DNA from: Candidatus Dadabacteria bacterium
Lineage (GTDB): Bacteria; Desulfobacterota_D; UBA1144; Nemesobacterales; Nemesobacteraceae
Assembly (NCBI GenBank): GCA_951812945.1
Contig: CATOTB010000005.1
Location: 62,001 to 126,000 of the forward strand
Direction: 5' to 3'
DNA length: 64,000 bases
In this document: positions 46,604 to 55,537 of the stretch, piece by piece
Layout: each line of letters begins with the position of its first letter
How positions within the stretch are numbered: the first letter of the stretch is position 1
Notes under the pieces: generated by a model
The model's database searches: none
Seen by the model: only the letters and a program-made list of their open reading frames with translations
What the model was told of the DNA's origin: nothing
Made by a program: the position numbers and the translations under genes

Positions 46604-47502
46604 TTGCGGCGCAGAGATAAGTTCCCCATGTCAGGTTCAGATTCAACAGAAAACTTCAGATCAGGATTTATTTCCGTAATTGGACGGCCCAACGTGGGCA
46701 AGTCCACACTTGTGAATTCCATCGTCGGAGAAAAAGTTTCGGCCGTTTCAGACAAGCCGAGCACCACCAGGAACAGAATCCTGGGTGTAAAGACTTTCGA
46801 TGATTCTCAACTGGTTTTTCTCGATACCCCAGGCGTATACAGGGAAAAAGCAGGCTCGGAAAATCCATGGCCAGAGCGGTAAGCGGTGCTCTGTCGGATG
46901 CTGATCTTGTGGCGTTCGTTACGGATGTGGAAAAGCCTTTCGGAGCGGCTGATGAATCTATCCTGAAAATGCTAAGGAAACCTTCCTTGTTTGTCGTAAA
47001 CAAGATCGACAAGATAAAAAATCAAAGCTCCTTTCGATACTTTCAGCCGCCGAGAGATTCTCTGAGAAATTCCTCGAAATAGTTCCCATCTCGTCTCTTA
47101 CAGGCGACGGCGTAGAGCAACTCACAGAGCTTCTTAAAAAACACCTGCCGGAGGGCCCGAAATATTTCCCCGATGATATTTTCACGGATCAGCCTGAGAT
47201 CTTTTACGTAAGCGAACTAATAAGGGAGAAGGTGTTCAATCTCACGCGAAAGGAAATTCCCTATAAAGTTGCCGTAGTGGTTTCAGGGTTCAGCGAGGAT
47301 ACGGAGCGGAACCTGTTAAGGATAAACGCGGAAATTTACGTTGAGAGAAAAAGTCACAAGGGAATTTGATAGGGAAGGGCGGGGGCATGCTCAAGCAGAT
47401 CGGTTCTGAGGCCAGGGTTGAAATTGAAAGAATACTGGGAGTGAAACTGTTTCTTGAACTCTGGTTAAAGTTAAGGAGAACTGGACCCAGAGAGATGTCT
47501 GA
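46604..47502 (+). pseudogene. era: GTPase Era, broken by four single-base gaps
   Basis: Era binds 16S rRNA and GTP during small-subunit maturation. Pieces of one era gene lie in successive frames: GRPNVGKST (G1) and DTPGV (G3), then [17 protein letters not shown] with NKIDKI (G4), then the GTPase end and linker, then the KH domain ([18 protein letters not shown]) and the terminal [16 protein letters not shown]. Each junction is repaired by one added base: in the A5 run at 46845-46849, the A6 run at 47016-47021, the T3 run at 47365-47367 and the GG at 47463-47464. The start is TTG behind AGGAG, or ATG 46628. Four lesions suggest poor local sequence, but a decayed gene is possible. Confidence 0.9.
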
Positions 47503-47541
47503 TAAAGGAATTCGGTTACGGAGACTGAACCGCAGAGGCCG

Positions 47542-48327
47542 TTATTTTCCCTTGAAGATGGGTTTTCTTTTTTCAAGGAAGGCTTTTTTCCCTTCCCTGG
47601 AATCGCTGCTTTCCCTTACCCTTAAAAGAAGAGACCTTATAAGTTCTTCATTTTCTTCTGAAAGCGGATTATCCTCTTCCCAGATATTTATCATCTTTTT
47701 CATGGATATCATGGAAAGAGGTGCGTTTTCGTTTATTCCCTCAGCAAGCCCATAGGTGAACTCTTCAAGCTTGTCTCTTTTTACAACGTGGTCGACAAGC
47801 CCTTTTTCCAGTGCTCTTTCGGCATTAACGGGGTTTCCGGTGAGGAAAAGTTCTCTTGTAAATCCGGGACCCACCAAGTTCAGAAACTGCTTTATTCCGC
47901 CGTAATGATAAGTAACTCCGAGCTTTGCAGGCGGGATTGCGAGTTTCGCGTCGTCGGCGCACACTCTTAGGTCGCAAGTCACTGCGAGTTCGAGTCCCGC
48001 CCCGAAAGCATGACCGTTTATCATTGCTATTATGGGAAGAGGGTAAGACTTCACTGCCTGCATGGCTTCGGTCAGGGGATGGCCGTTTTCTATGGCAATT
48101 TCTTCATCGGATATTGAGTCTATATCGTATCCTGAGCAGAAAGCCCTATCACCGCTTCCCGTTATCACAACACACCTGATTTCAGCGGTTTTTCTTAGTC
48201 TTAGAAATTCCTCAGTTAAAAGTCCTAGAGTTTCTGGGGTAAGGGAGTTTCTTTTCTCAGGGCGATTGAGAGTAAGGGTGCAGATTGAACCCTCGGTCTC
48301 TACGAGAATTTCTTTGTTTTCAGCCAT
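47542..48327 (-). CDS. Enoyl-CoA hydratase/isomerase family protein
   Basis: A 261-residue crotonase from the ATG at 48327 ([18 protein letters not shown]). Oxyanion-hole segments are [10 protein letters not shown] and [20 protein letters not shown]; the following region reads [24 protein letters not shown], so the classic catalytic glutamates are not evident. Substrate unknown. A TATAAT box at 48334-48339 lies only six bases from the start codon with no ribosome site, suggesting a leaderless message. It converges on era. Confidence 0.87.
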   Translation of the reverse strand: MAENKEILVETEGSICTLTLNRPEKRNSLTPETLGLLTEEFLRLRKTAEIRCVVITGSGDRAFCSGYDIDSISDEEIAIENGHPLTEAMQAVKSYPLPIIAMINGHAFGAGLELAVTCDLRVCADDAKLAIPPAKLGVTYHYGGIKQFLNLVGPGFTRELFLTGNPVNAERALEKGLVDHVVKRDKLEEFTYGLAEGINENAPLSMISMKKMINIWEEDNPLSEENEELIRSLLLRVRESSDSREGKKAFLEKRKPIFKGK

Positions 48328-48333
48328 GGAAAA

Positions 48334-48399
48334 ATTATATATTACCGAGGCTAAGTGTCTAAGCGTCACCTAACCGCGGAGCAGTTATCTGGGTATAAT
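48334..48399. promoter_or_regulatory. Back-to-back -10 boxes of the crotonase and arsC genes
   Basis: Perfect TATAAT hexamers occur on the minus strand at 48334-48339 and on the plus strand at 48394-48399. They lie 6 and 11 bases from the respective start codons, so both messages would have almost no leader. Confidence 0.45.
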
Positions 48400-48410
48400 T
48401 GCCAAAGCTT

Positions 48411-48929
48411 ATGAAAGAAAAGAAGCCATCGCACGAGCAAATCTATAGGGTGTTGTTCCTGTGCACGGGCAATTCGGCCCGTTCGATCATTGCCGAATCT
48501 CTCTTGAATCACAACGGCAACGGACGATTTATCGGCTACAGTGCAGGCAGTAATCCTCGGGGAGAAGTCCACCCTCATGTTCTTAAGCTTCTGCTGAGTC
48601 AGGGGCACGACATTGAAAATTTGCGTTCCAAATCTTGGGATGAGTTTGAGGCGGTGGATGCTCCTTCGATGGATTTTGTCTTTACGGTGTGTGACAACGC
48701 GGCGAATGAACCTTGTCCCGTGTGGCCGGGAAGGCCGGTGACGGCTCACTGGGGTCTTGCGGATCCTGCGGGCGTTGAGGGAACTGAAACCGAGCAGCGT
48801 GGAGCTTTCACTGAAGCCTATGAATTACTGGAGAAACGGGTTAAGGCGTTTTTGTCTCTTCCTCTCGAGTCGCTTGAAGCCGAGGAGCTTGAGAATAAGC
48901 TTAAGGAAATAGGACACTCCCTATTCTGA
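48411..48929 (+). CDS. arsC: Arsenate reductase, thioredoxin-coupled (LMW phosphatase fold)
   Basis: A 172-residue protein from ATG 48411. The phosphatase loop is CTGNSARS (CX5R, Cys18/Arg24), and the redox cysteines Cys94 and Cys102 in VCDNAANEPC match the Bacillus/Staphylococcus-type mechanism, followed by HWGLADPAG. It reduces arsenate to arsenite with thioredoxin. No arsB, acr3 or arsR genes adjoin it, so the efflux partner is elsewhere. The C terminus is longer than usual by about 30 residues. Confidence 0.9.
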   Translation: MKEKKPSHEQIYRVLFLCTGNSARSIIAESLLNHNGNGRFIGYSAGSNPRGEVHPHVLKLLLSQGHDIENLRSKSWDEFEAVDAPSMDFVFTVCDNAANEPCPVWPGRPVTAHWGLADPAGVEGTETEQRGAFTEAYELLEKRVKAFLSLPLESLEAEELENKLKEIGHSLF

Positions 48930-48934
48930 AGAAC

Positions 48935-49969
48935 CTATCGATCGGCTATTTTTAGAACCTTGGCTCCTTTCCCTCCACCCCTTCTGATCTCCAAAAGTGC
49001 CTTATTAGCCTCTTCAAGTCTGTACTCGGTGACTTCGGCTTCTATGTCCAGAGCGGAGGCGATCGAAAGAAAGCCAGCTACGTCTTCCCTTGTCACGTTC
49101 GCTACGCTTTTTATCTCTTTTTCAAGCCAAAGGTGCGACTGATAGTCAAGACTAAGCAGAGAGTCGATATCGGAGTTCTCCTTGCTTATGGCGTTTACTA
49201 CCAGCTTCCCCCCGGGAACAAGGTTCTCAAGCGAGCGCAGAACCGGCTTCCATACGGGTGTAGTGTCAATGATAGCGGAGAGTTGTCTTGGGGAGTGCTC
49301 TTCAATCCCACCCGACCAGGATGCTCCAAGATCCGCGGCGAATTGCCTCTCCCTTTTTCCTCTCGCGAATACGAACACCTCGCTTAGGGGGTATTTGTGG
49401 CGAAGGAGCTTTATCACAAGATGCGCTGAAGCCCCGAACCCCATGAGTCCTACTGCGTCTTCGTCAGTTATTCCGGAAAGTCTCACGCACCGGTAGCCTA
49501 TCGCTCCGGCGCATAGAAGAGGAGCCGTCTTCACTGGATCCATTTCCTGCGGTATCGGGTAAATGAACTTTGCGTCTGCGACCATGAACTCGGCGAATCC
49601 CCCGTCTCTGTCCCTGCCAGTCGCAATGAAGTCACGGCAGAGGTTTTCCCTTCCACCCCTGCAGTAAGCGCATTCCCCGCAGGCTCCTCCTATCCACGCG
49701 ACTCCCACCATGTCGCCTGCTTTGAAATCTCTTACCTTCAGGCCGAGTTCTTTAACCACCCCTACCACCTGATGTCCCGGAACGATTGGAAGAGACGGAG
49801 GCGCCACTCTTCCTTCAACTTCATCCATGTCGGTGTGACAGACCCCGCAGGACAAAACCCGTATCAGCACTTCTCCTTCAGCAGGTTTGGGAGTGGGGAC
49901 TTCAAGCAAATCAAGAGGGGTTTCATTCTCAACCAGATCGTGAGTACCTCTTAGAACCATTGCCTTCAT
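48935..49969 (-). CDS. Zinc-dependent alcohol dehydrogenase
   Basis: A 344-residue medium-chain dehydrogenase from ATG 49969. The catalytic zinc site starts with CGVCHTD (Cys41), the structural zinc is held by CGECAYCRGGRENLC, and the coenzyme motif is GFGASAHLVIKLL, which lacks the usual GGxG form as in some AdhP-like enzymes. The acidic or basic selector after the second strand (FVFARGKRER) favours NADP. It ends five bases from the end of arsC on the other strand. Substrate unknown. Confidence 0.92.
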   Translation of the reverse strand: MKAMVLRGTHDLVENETPLDLLEVPTPKPAEGEVLIRVLSCGVCHTDMDEVEGRVAPPSLPIVPGHQVVGVVKELGLKVRDFKAGDMVGVAWIGGACGECAYCRGGRENLCRDFIATGRDRDGGFAEFMVADAKFIYPIPQEMDPVKTAPLLCAGAIGYRCVRLSGITDEDAVGLMGFGASAHLVIKLLRHKYPLSEVFVFARGKRERQFAADLGASWSGGIEEHSPRQLSAIIDTTPVWKPVLRSLENLVPGGKLVVNAISKENSDIDSLLSLDYQSHLWLEKEIKSVANVTREDVAGFLSIASALDIEAEVTEYRLEEANKALLEIRRGGGKGAKVLKIADR

Positions 49970-50113
49970 CGTGCTACCAAGTATAACACGCATATATTGC
50001 GGGAAGTTGGGGGTCAGTTCAGGTGATGTGATTTCAGTGCAGTGTGCGGATGTTTCTTTACTGCTTGTGCGGGCAGGGCGGATCTTCTCTATCTTAAATG
50101 CTATGCTCTCTTT

Positions 50114-51352
50114 TTATTTTGAACGCGATTTCCACCAACTTACGCAGAACATGACCAGTAAAATTAAACATGTGATGATGACTATACGTAGAGTTCTACT
50201 CTCGGTTTTCATCTGAATTACGTCTTTGTGCTCTTCATCTGGGTAAAATCCTGAACCGAGAATATAGGTGTCGTCACCGAGCTTTACTTGCTTTACATAG
50301 CCTATCTTAAGCGAAGTTCCCTTTGCTTTGCCGACTTCGTTGATTTCGTCTCCTTTCACCAATGGATTATCCCATAGGTAATTGACAAAGCCTCCTCCTC
50401 TTTCCGCCACTTTGACCATTTCTTTTCCAACTTGGAGTCCGTTTGCGTCTACTACATTCATAGCATTGAAAGTGGGTGTTTTCTTGAGGTTTGGATCGTA
50501 ACCGTTAAACACTACAAGGCCTTGCTTGGTAATGGCGAAGAGGTAGATTTCGTTGTGTTTCCAGGCTTCATAGCGACTGCTTACTGTTAGCAGCTCTGCG
50601 ATGTCCATGTTACCCTTCGTAGTTTCATACGCGTGATTGACAAATTCAGCTGCTTCTTCCACAAAATTTGCCAGCGTATCCTTGTCTTTTACTGTGCCGG
50701 CTTTTACTTCTGGTACGTATTCTTCCAGAACTTCGGTCATGGAGGGAAACAGTTCGTTGTGATGAAAGCCTCCGATCAGGACGAGTTCAATCTCCAGCGC
50801 GCGAACTGTGTAATTAACGGCGTAGCTTGATTTTGGTAAAAGTTCATAATATGACGGATTATTGTTGTCGTTCCAGTAATAATCAACAAAACCTCCCTGC
50901 TTGTTTTTCTTGGCGACTTCAATGAGTTCTTGGACCACATCGGTTCCTTTTGAGTCCCTCAGGATGGTTAAATCTCTTCCGGGAGCCGATTTATAATATC
51001 CGTGGGCTATGCATCTGCCTTGTTTATCGACCAGAATGAGGTACTTGGAACCGGACTTCCAGTCTCCTTGCCGTTGTATTTCGTCTAATACCTCCTGCCA
51101 GAGATTCAAACTTTGTTCAAGCGGAACCGGGACTTCCCAATGCGCTTTTGCGTGCAGTACGAATTCTCGCAGGGCATCGGGGCTGCCCGCCGCTTCAACG
51201 GCTGTTGCGGTTTCTTTGCTGGCGTTGGCATGTTTTCCGTGGGCTAAAGCCAGACGCACATCGGAGAAAATGCATATAAGCGCGAACACGCATAGAAGAA
51301 CCCCTTTTAATGCCGGGGTTTTCGGAACATCGTTTCTTAGCACAGTTTTCAT
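50114..51352 (-). CDS. Periplasmic double-Cache sensor-like protein
   Basis: A 412-residue protein with a signal peptide (VLLCVFALICIFSDVRLALA) and two Cache repeats: WKSGSKYLILVDKQGRCIAHG...GGFVDYYW (about residues 90-165) and NEIYLFAITKQGLVVFNG...GGGFVNYLWDNPL (about 255-335), each with a GGFV(D/N)Y.W core, ending in a single membrane helix (VIITCLILLVMFCVSWW) and basic KSRSK tail. No kinase or methyl-accepting domain is attached, so it may bind a ligand and signal through a partner. A truncated relative lies at 57390-58230. Confidence 0.8.
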   Translation of the reverse strand: MKTVLRNDVPKTPALKGVLLCVFALICIFSDVRLALAHGKHANASKETATAVEAAGSPDALREFVLHAKAHWEVPVPLEQSLNLWQEVLDEIQRQGDWKSGSKYLILVDKQGRCIAHGYYKSAPGRDLTILRDSKGTDVVQELIEVAKKNKQGGFVDYYWNDNNNPSYYELLPKSSYAVNYTVRALEIELVLIGGFHHNELFPSMTEVLEEYVPEVKAGTVKDKDTLANFVEEAAEFVNHAYETTKGNMDIAELLTVSSRYEAWKHNEIYLFAITKQGLVVFNGYDPNLKKTPTFNAMNVVDANGLQVGKEMVKVAERGGGFVNYLWDNPLVKGDEINEVGKAKGTSLKIGYVKQVKLGDDTYILGSGFYPDEEHKDVIQMKTESRTLRIVIITCLILLVMFCVSWWKSRSK

Positions 51353-51710
51353 CGCGCCTCCTGTACCTGAGTAAAAAGGTTATACGAGTTTGTCAATTTC
51401 TCCAATCTACGATCAAAGCTTTTCCATTTCGAGAATATTAAAAAAACATGTGTAGTCAGGGTCTTCAGATCAGCTTTTGTGTGGAAAATGGTTAGAGGGA
51501 GTATTAACCGTGTTTTTGTCGTGTAAATATATTATGCGCGAAACGTCTGAATTTGCAGTCTCCACGTCAACGGCTACGAAATCCAGATTTCTGCCCGCTG
51601 GACATAGTTTTTTTCCGTTTTGCGTATGAGGAATTTTTGGTCTTTAGGCTTTAAACTCAGATTATATTGTTTATAATTCTTTAAATTAAAAGTTTTTCCG
51701 GAGGCGTAAC
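51353..51710. other. Gap between divergent Cache and zinc-ribbon genes
   Basis: These 358 bases hold no gene I can support. They are rich in A and T toward the right end, where a TATAAT at 51672-51677 could be the -10 box of the zinc-ribbon operon; its -35 region is poor. I see no terminator or riboswitch. Confidence 0.5.
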
Positions 51711-52214
51711 GTGCCGTTATATGAATATGAATGCGACAGTTGTATGGAGAGTTACAACACAGATATAGACAACTTAGTCGCCAAGCTTACCAAGACGAAC
51801 GCAAGGAAAGTTTTCAAACAGAACAACAACTTCTGTTACATTGAGGTCACAAACGACAAGAGCGGAAAACAGTTCTTTGAGCTGGGGGAAAAAGGCATAA
51901 GCGGTGCGAGAAGGTTTCGTTACAAGCTTGATAACGGGAAGATGCTTTATCTTGAGCTTAAGAATTTCCGTTTCGACCACCTTGTGTACGGAGATGACGA
52001 TCAGGGTGAAGTTAAATGTCCTCTCTGCGACGATCCCGAATCGGTGAGGAGGGTTTTTTCCACTTTCAAGGCCATATTTGAGGACAAGAGCAAAAGGGCT
52101 CCGGGCCCTGGGGACGAGCTCAGATGGCATCTTGAATACAAGCAGCAGAAAGATGAAGAGATAGCAAGCGACTGGGTCGGCCAGGATCACCTGAGCCAAT
52201 ATTTCAACAGATAG
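51711..52214 (+). CDS. FmdB-like protein with a split zinc ribbon (copy 1)
   Basis: A 167-residue protein from a GTG start with GGAGG. It begins MPLYEYECDSC like FmdB regulators (Cys8, Cys11) and ends the ribbon with KCPLC (Cys103, Cys106) and VRRVFSTF, but about 90 residues are inserted between the two cysteine pairs, where FmdB normally has about 20. The insert contains IEVTNDKSGKQFF and LELKNFRFDHLVYG. The tail is charged. No known domain is recognised in the insert. It is followed nine bases later by a homologue. Confidence 0.8.
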   Translation: MPLYEYECDSCMESYNTDIDNLVAKLTKTNARKVFKQNNNFCYIEVTNDKSGKQFFELGEKGISGARRFRYKLDNGKMLYLELKNFRFDHLVYGDDDQGEVKCPLCDDPESVRRVFSTFKAIFEDKSKRAPGPGDELRWHLEYKQQKDEEIASDWVGQDHLSQYFNR

Positions 52215-52223
52215 GAGACGCAA

Positions 52224-52727
52224 ATGCCCCTCTATGAATTTGAATGCACAAAATGCAGAGGCAACATTCAGAAATCCCTGAAGACTCTTGAGAGAAAACG
52301 GGATCCTGAAACCGTAAAGAGCCTTGTCAAAAAATATGACAACATCTACGCAATAGAGGTTGTTGACCTTGAGCGCGAGGAAATAGTCGCAAAACACGGA
52401 AGAAAGGGAAAAGATTCCATATTCAGCGACTTCTACCTTAAGGACGGAACCCTGCTTGCGCTTTTCAACATGCGAAACTACAGGTTCTCTGAGCTCATAT
52501 ATGAAGAAGGGGATGAAAAGAACGTAAAGTGTTATTGCGGAGAGAAAAAGAAGGTGGAGAAAGTGATCTCGACTTTTGCTTTTACAAAGGATCTCTCAAC
52601 CGATATGCCGAAGCCCAATCTCTCGAACCTGCCGGCTTCTGTGAGAAAAAGAACCAATATCAGTGAGTACATAGAAGAAAAGGACAGGCCTAAAAAGAAC
52701 AGGCCTACTCCGAAAAGACTCTCCTAA
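52224..52727 (+). CDS. FmdB-like protein with a split zinc ribbon (copy 2)
   Basis: A 167-residue homologue of the preceding gene and the same length. Cysteines fall at 8, 11, 103 and 105; the second pair is CYC, not CxxC, so metal binding may be altered. Conserved between copies are MPLYE.EC, IEV, LFNMRNYRFSELIY and VKC. The C terminus is basic and proline-rich (KDRPKKNRPTPKRLS), unlike copy 1. Spacing of nine bases suggests co-translation, perhaps of a heterodimer. Confidence 0.8.
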   Translation: MPLYEFECTKCRGNIQKSLKTLERKRDPETVKSLVKKYDNIYAIEVVDLEREEIVAKHGRKGKDSIFSDFYLKDGTLLALFNMRNYRFSELIYEEGDEKNVKCYCGEKKKVEKVISTFAFTKDLSTDMPKPNLSNLPASVRKRTNISEYIEEKDRPKKNRPTPKRLS

Positions 52728-52785
52728 GAAAAGACTCCAGCCAACGGCACGCGATTCCCGCTTCCCTCCGGGGTTTTGCGCCTGG

Positions 52786-53481
52786 CTACTTCTGCTTTTC
52801 CCCCGAGTACTCTTCTTTGCGCTTGCCGAACCTTCTCTCGAGTTCGTCCGATATGTCCTGAGGGTCAAGACCCGCTTCGCAGAGAAGCACCATGGAGTGG
52901 AACCAAAGATCGGTAAGCTCGTATACGAGTTCGTCTTTGTCCCGGTTTTTCGCGGCTATTACGACTTCTCCGGCTTCCTCTCCGATTTTCTTGAGTATCC
53001 TGTCAAGCCCGCCTTTCATAAGCCCGCTTACATAGGACCCTTCCTTGGGGTTTTGTTTTCTGTCTTCTATTACGGAAAACACCTTTTTGATAGATGTTTT
53101 TTCGAACACGGGGGCCGCTTTTTCTTCCATGTCCCCTGATCTGTAGAAACACGAGGGCTCTCCGGTGTGGCAAGCTACACCGCTCTGTTCCACGGTTATA
53201 AGCACCGTATCAGAGTCGCAGTCAACGAAGATTTCCCTTACGTCTTGGAAATGGCCTGATTCTTCACCCTTGTTCCAGATCTTTTTTCTTGACCTGCTCC
53301 AGAAGTGGGTCCTTCCAGTCTTGACAGTCATCTCAAGGGCCTGCTTGTTCGCATATGCGAGCATGAGCACCCGCCCGCTTGAGCTGTCCTGCACTATAAC
53401 GGGCAGAAGTCCTTCGTCGTTGAACTTGAGTTTTTCTAGGTCCATGTCCATGGGGAGTTTCGTTGCGCTGAGATACGTCAA
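52786..53481 (-). CDS. hisIE: Phosphoribosyl-AMP cyclohydrolase / phosphoribosyl-ATP pyrophosphatase
   Basis: Carries out steps two and three of histidine synthesis. The N-terminal HisI domain shows [21 protein letters not shown] and [15 protein letters not shown] with the zinc cysteines; the C-terminal HisE domain shows [25 protein letters not shown]. The start is uncertain: the ATG at 53451 is likely, the frame opens at a TTG at 53481, and no strong ribosome site is seen for either. Other his genes are not in the window. Confidence 0.94.
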   Translation of the reverse strand: MTYLSATKLPMDMDLEKLKFNDEGLLPVIVQDSSSGRVLMLAYANKQALEMTVKTGRTHFWSRSRKKIWNKGEESGHFQDVREIFVDCDSDTVLITVEQSGVACHTGEPSCFYRSGDMEEKAAPVFEKTSIKKVFSVIEDRKQNPKEGSYVSGLMKGGLDRILKKIGEEAGEVVIAAKNRDKDELVYELTDLWFHSMVLLCEAGLDPQDISDELERRFGKRKEEYSGEKQK

Positions 53482-53650
53482 GATAATAATTGCAAAGCCT
53501 ACGTTGTCAAAGAGTTGGCGACGGAGGGAGACTGTTGAATCAAGGGTTCGATCCGGCCGTTTTTTCCGTCTGGGAGCTTTTCTCTAATAGTTGTTGTTGA
53601 TTTTGGGTGTATAACTGTAAGACTGCTCTGCGCAGGGAGTGCTTGTAGCC

Positions 53651-55375
53651 ATGTTCTCTAAAAAACACCTCTTTTATGCTTCAGCGGTTTTGTTCCTTGC
53701 TGTTTTGCTTGCGGTTATAGGTTTTGCTATATACGGCGATTCGGGACGTGTCAGTTTCGATCACGGCGTAGCAAGCGGCGACCCATTGGCCGACAGAGTT
53801 ATCGTCTGGACGAGAATTACTCCGCAAACATCTAGGAGAAGGGTCAGGGTCAGAGTCGAAGTCGCTTCGGATGAGGGGTTTAAGAGCCTTGTTCACAGTT
53901 CGTCTGAGACCGCCACTGCCGAGAGTGATTACACGGTCAAAATCGATGTTAAGGGTCTTTCGGCCGGGACGGTTTACTACTACCGTTTCCGTTCGGGTGG
54001 GGTTACGTCCGCTCTCGGCCGTACTAAGACTCTGCCCCGGGGCGATGTAGATTCGGTCAAGCTGGCGGTATTCTCATGCGCCAACTATCCCACCTCCCAT
54101 GGCGGCTACTTTAACGTTTACGGTCACGCGGCGGCGACGGCCGACATGGATGCCGTTGTTCATCTAGGTGACTATATCTATGAGTATGGCAAGGTGGTGG
54201 ATTCCGCCACCGATAACCCTGAAGGAACCGGTAGGGATTTACCGGAATACAGCGACAAGGAGATCCTGACGCTTGATGATTACCGGAGGCGTTACGCGCT
54301 GTACAGGACCGACCTGCAGCTCCAAGCTCTTCACGCCGCGTATCCGTTCATAACCGTCTGGGATGATCATGAGGTCGCAAACGACGCTTACGTCGGAGGC
54401 GCAGAGAACCATGATGAAAGTGAAGGTAGTTTTGATGCCCGCAAGACTGCCGCGCTTCGGGCCTATTATGAGTGGATGCCCGTCCGCCCCGCAAATCGGA
54501 ATGATTCTCGACAGGTCTATCGCAGTTTTTCTTTCGGAAACCTGGTTGAGCTTTTAATGCTTGATACCCGCCTTGCCGGACGGGAAGAACAGCTTAGTTA
54601 CAAAGATTATTTTGACCCGGACACCGGCTTTGACAGCCGACGTTTCCGCGAGGACATTGGCTCTCCTGACCGAACACTGCTCGGCCGGGACCAGCTTGCG
54701 TGGCTTAAGGGAAAACTTTCCGGTTCTATCGCCACCTGGCAGGTTCTGGGTCAGCAGGTTCTTATGGGCAGAATGAACATTCCCGCCGAGATGATTCCCC
54801 ATTTGGGTGACCGTACGCCGGAGGTTCCAGGTCTTGTTGATAAACTGACCGAGATCAAAGGGCGGGTGCTGCGAGATGATCCTTCCGTAACTCAGGATGA
54901 GCGGGATCGTATGAATACGGTGCTTCCCTATAATCTTGATGCTTGGGACGGTTATCCTGCGGAGCGTGAAGCGGTATTGAGTGCGGCTTACGGAGCGGAT
55001 AAGAACTTGGTGGTGCTAGCCGGGGATACTCATAACGGGTGGGCAAGCAACCTCAAGGACGCGGAGGGTAACCAGATAGGCGTTGAATTCGCCACCGCAT
55101 CTGTATCTTCTGGGGGTCTTGAAACTTATCTGAAGCTTAAACCTGAACAGGCCGAGGGTTTTGCCCGGGATCTGGAAGTGCTGGTTGACGATCTTGTTTA
55201 CTCGAACACAAAGGACCGCGGTTATATGATTGTCAGTTTTACTCCGAAAAGTGCCCGATCACGGTGGATATACGTGGATACCGTCAAACAGCCGGAATTC
55301 AGGGAACTCACGTCAAGTGCAAAGACGCTCGGTGTGCTTGCTGGAAAAGAGAACCGCAGGGTTGTTTCTGACTGA
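53651..55375 (+). CDS. PhoD-like alkaline phosphatase, membrane-anchored (copy 1)
   Basis: Calcium/iron-dependent phosphodiesterase-phosphatase family PhoD that releases phosphate from organic esters outside the cytoplasm. From ATG 53651 it is 574 residues. A single N-terminal membrane helix (YASAVLFLAVLLAVIGFAIY) precedes an immunoglobulin-like domain (VSFDHGVASGDPLADRVIVWTR) and the metallophosphatase core with SCANY, HLGDYIYEYG, TVWDDHEVANDAY and LAGDTHNGWA. The helix is not a Tat signal, unlike classic PhoD. Confidence 0.9.
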   Translation: MFSKKHLFYASAVLFLAVLLAVIGFAIYGDSGRVSFDHGVASGDPLADRVIVWTRITPQTSRRRVRVRVEVASDEGFKSLVHSSSETATAESDYTVKIDVKGLSAGTVYYYRFRSGGVTSALGRTKTLPRGDVDSVKLAVFSCANYPTSHGGYFNVYGHAAATADMDAVVHLGDYIYEYGKVVDSATDNPEGTGRDLPEYSDKEILTLDDYRRRYALYRTDLQLQALHAAYPFITVWDDHEVANDAYVGGAENHDESEGSFDARKTAALRAYYEWMPVRPANRNDSRQVYRSFSFGNLVELLMLDTRLAGREEQLSYKDYFDPDTGFDSRRFREDIGSPDRTLLGRDQLAWLKGKLSGSIATWQVLGQQVLMGRMNIPAEMIPHLGDRTPEVPGLVDKLTEIKGRVLRDDPSVTQDERDRMNTVLPYNLDAWDGYPAEREAVLSAAYGADKNLVVLAGDTHNGWASNLKDAEGNQIGVEFATASVSSGGLETYLKLKPEQAEGFARDLEVLVDDLVYSNTKDRGYMIVSFTPKSARSRWIYVDTVKQPEFRELTSSAKTLGVLAGKENRRVVSD

Positions 55376-55537
55376 TTCCGTATTCGTAATGAGATATTTA
55401 TAATTCTCGTGGACCAAAAAAGACGGCGACCATGTATCTCTAGGAGAAATCTGACTCTAAAACTTTTTATTCCAAATTTTCTTTGATTTTGCGTACAATA
55501 AACCGGGAGTTGCTTACTCCATAAGGAGGTAATTACA

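Noticed and set aside
47510..47541. Hairpin CGGTT...AACCG between era and the crotonase as a terminator
   Set aside because: The stem is only about five base pairs and no T run follows.
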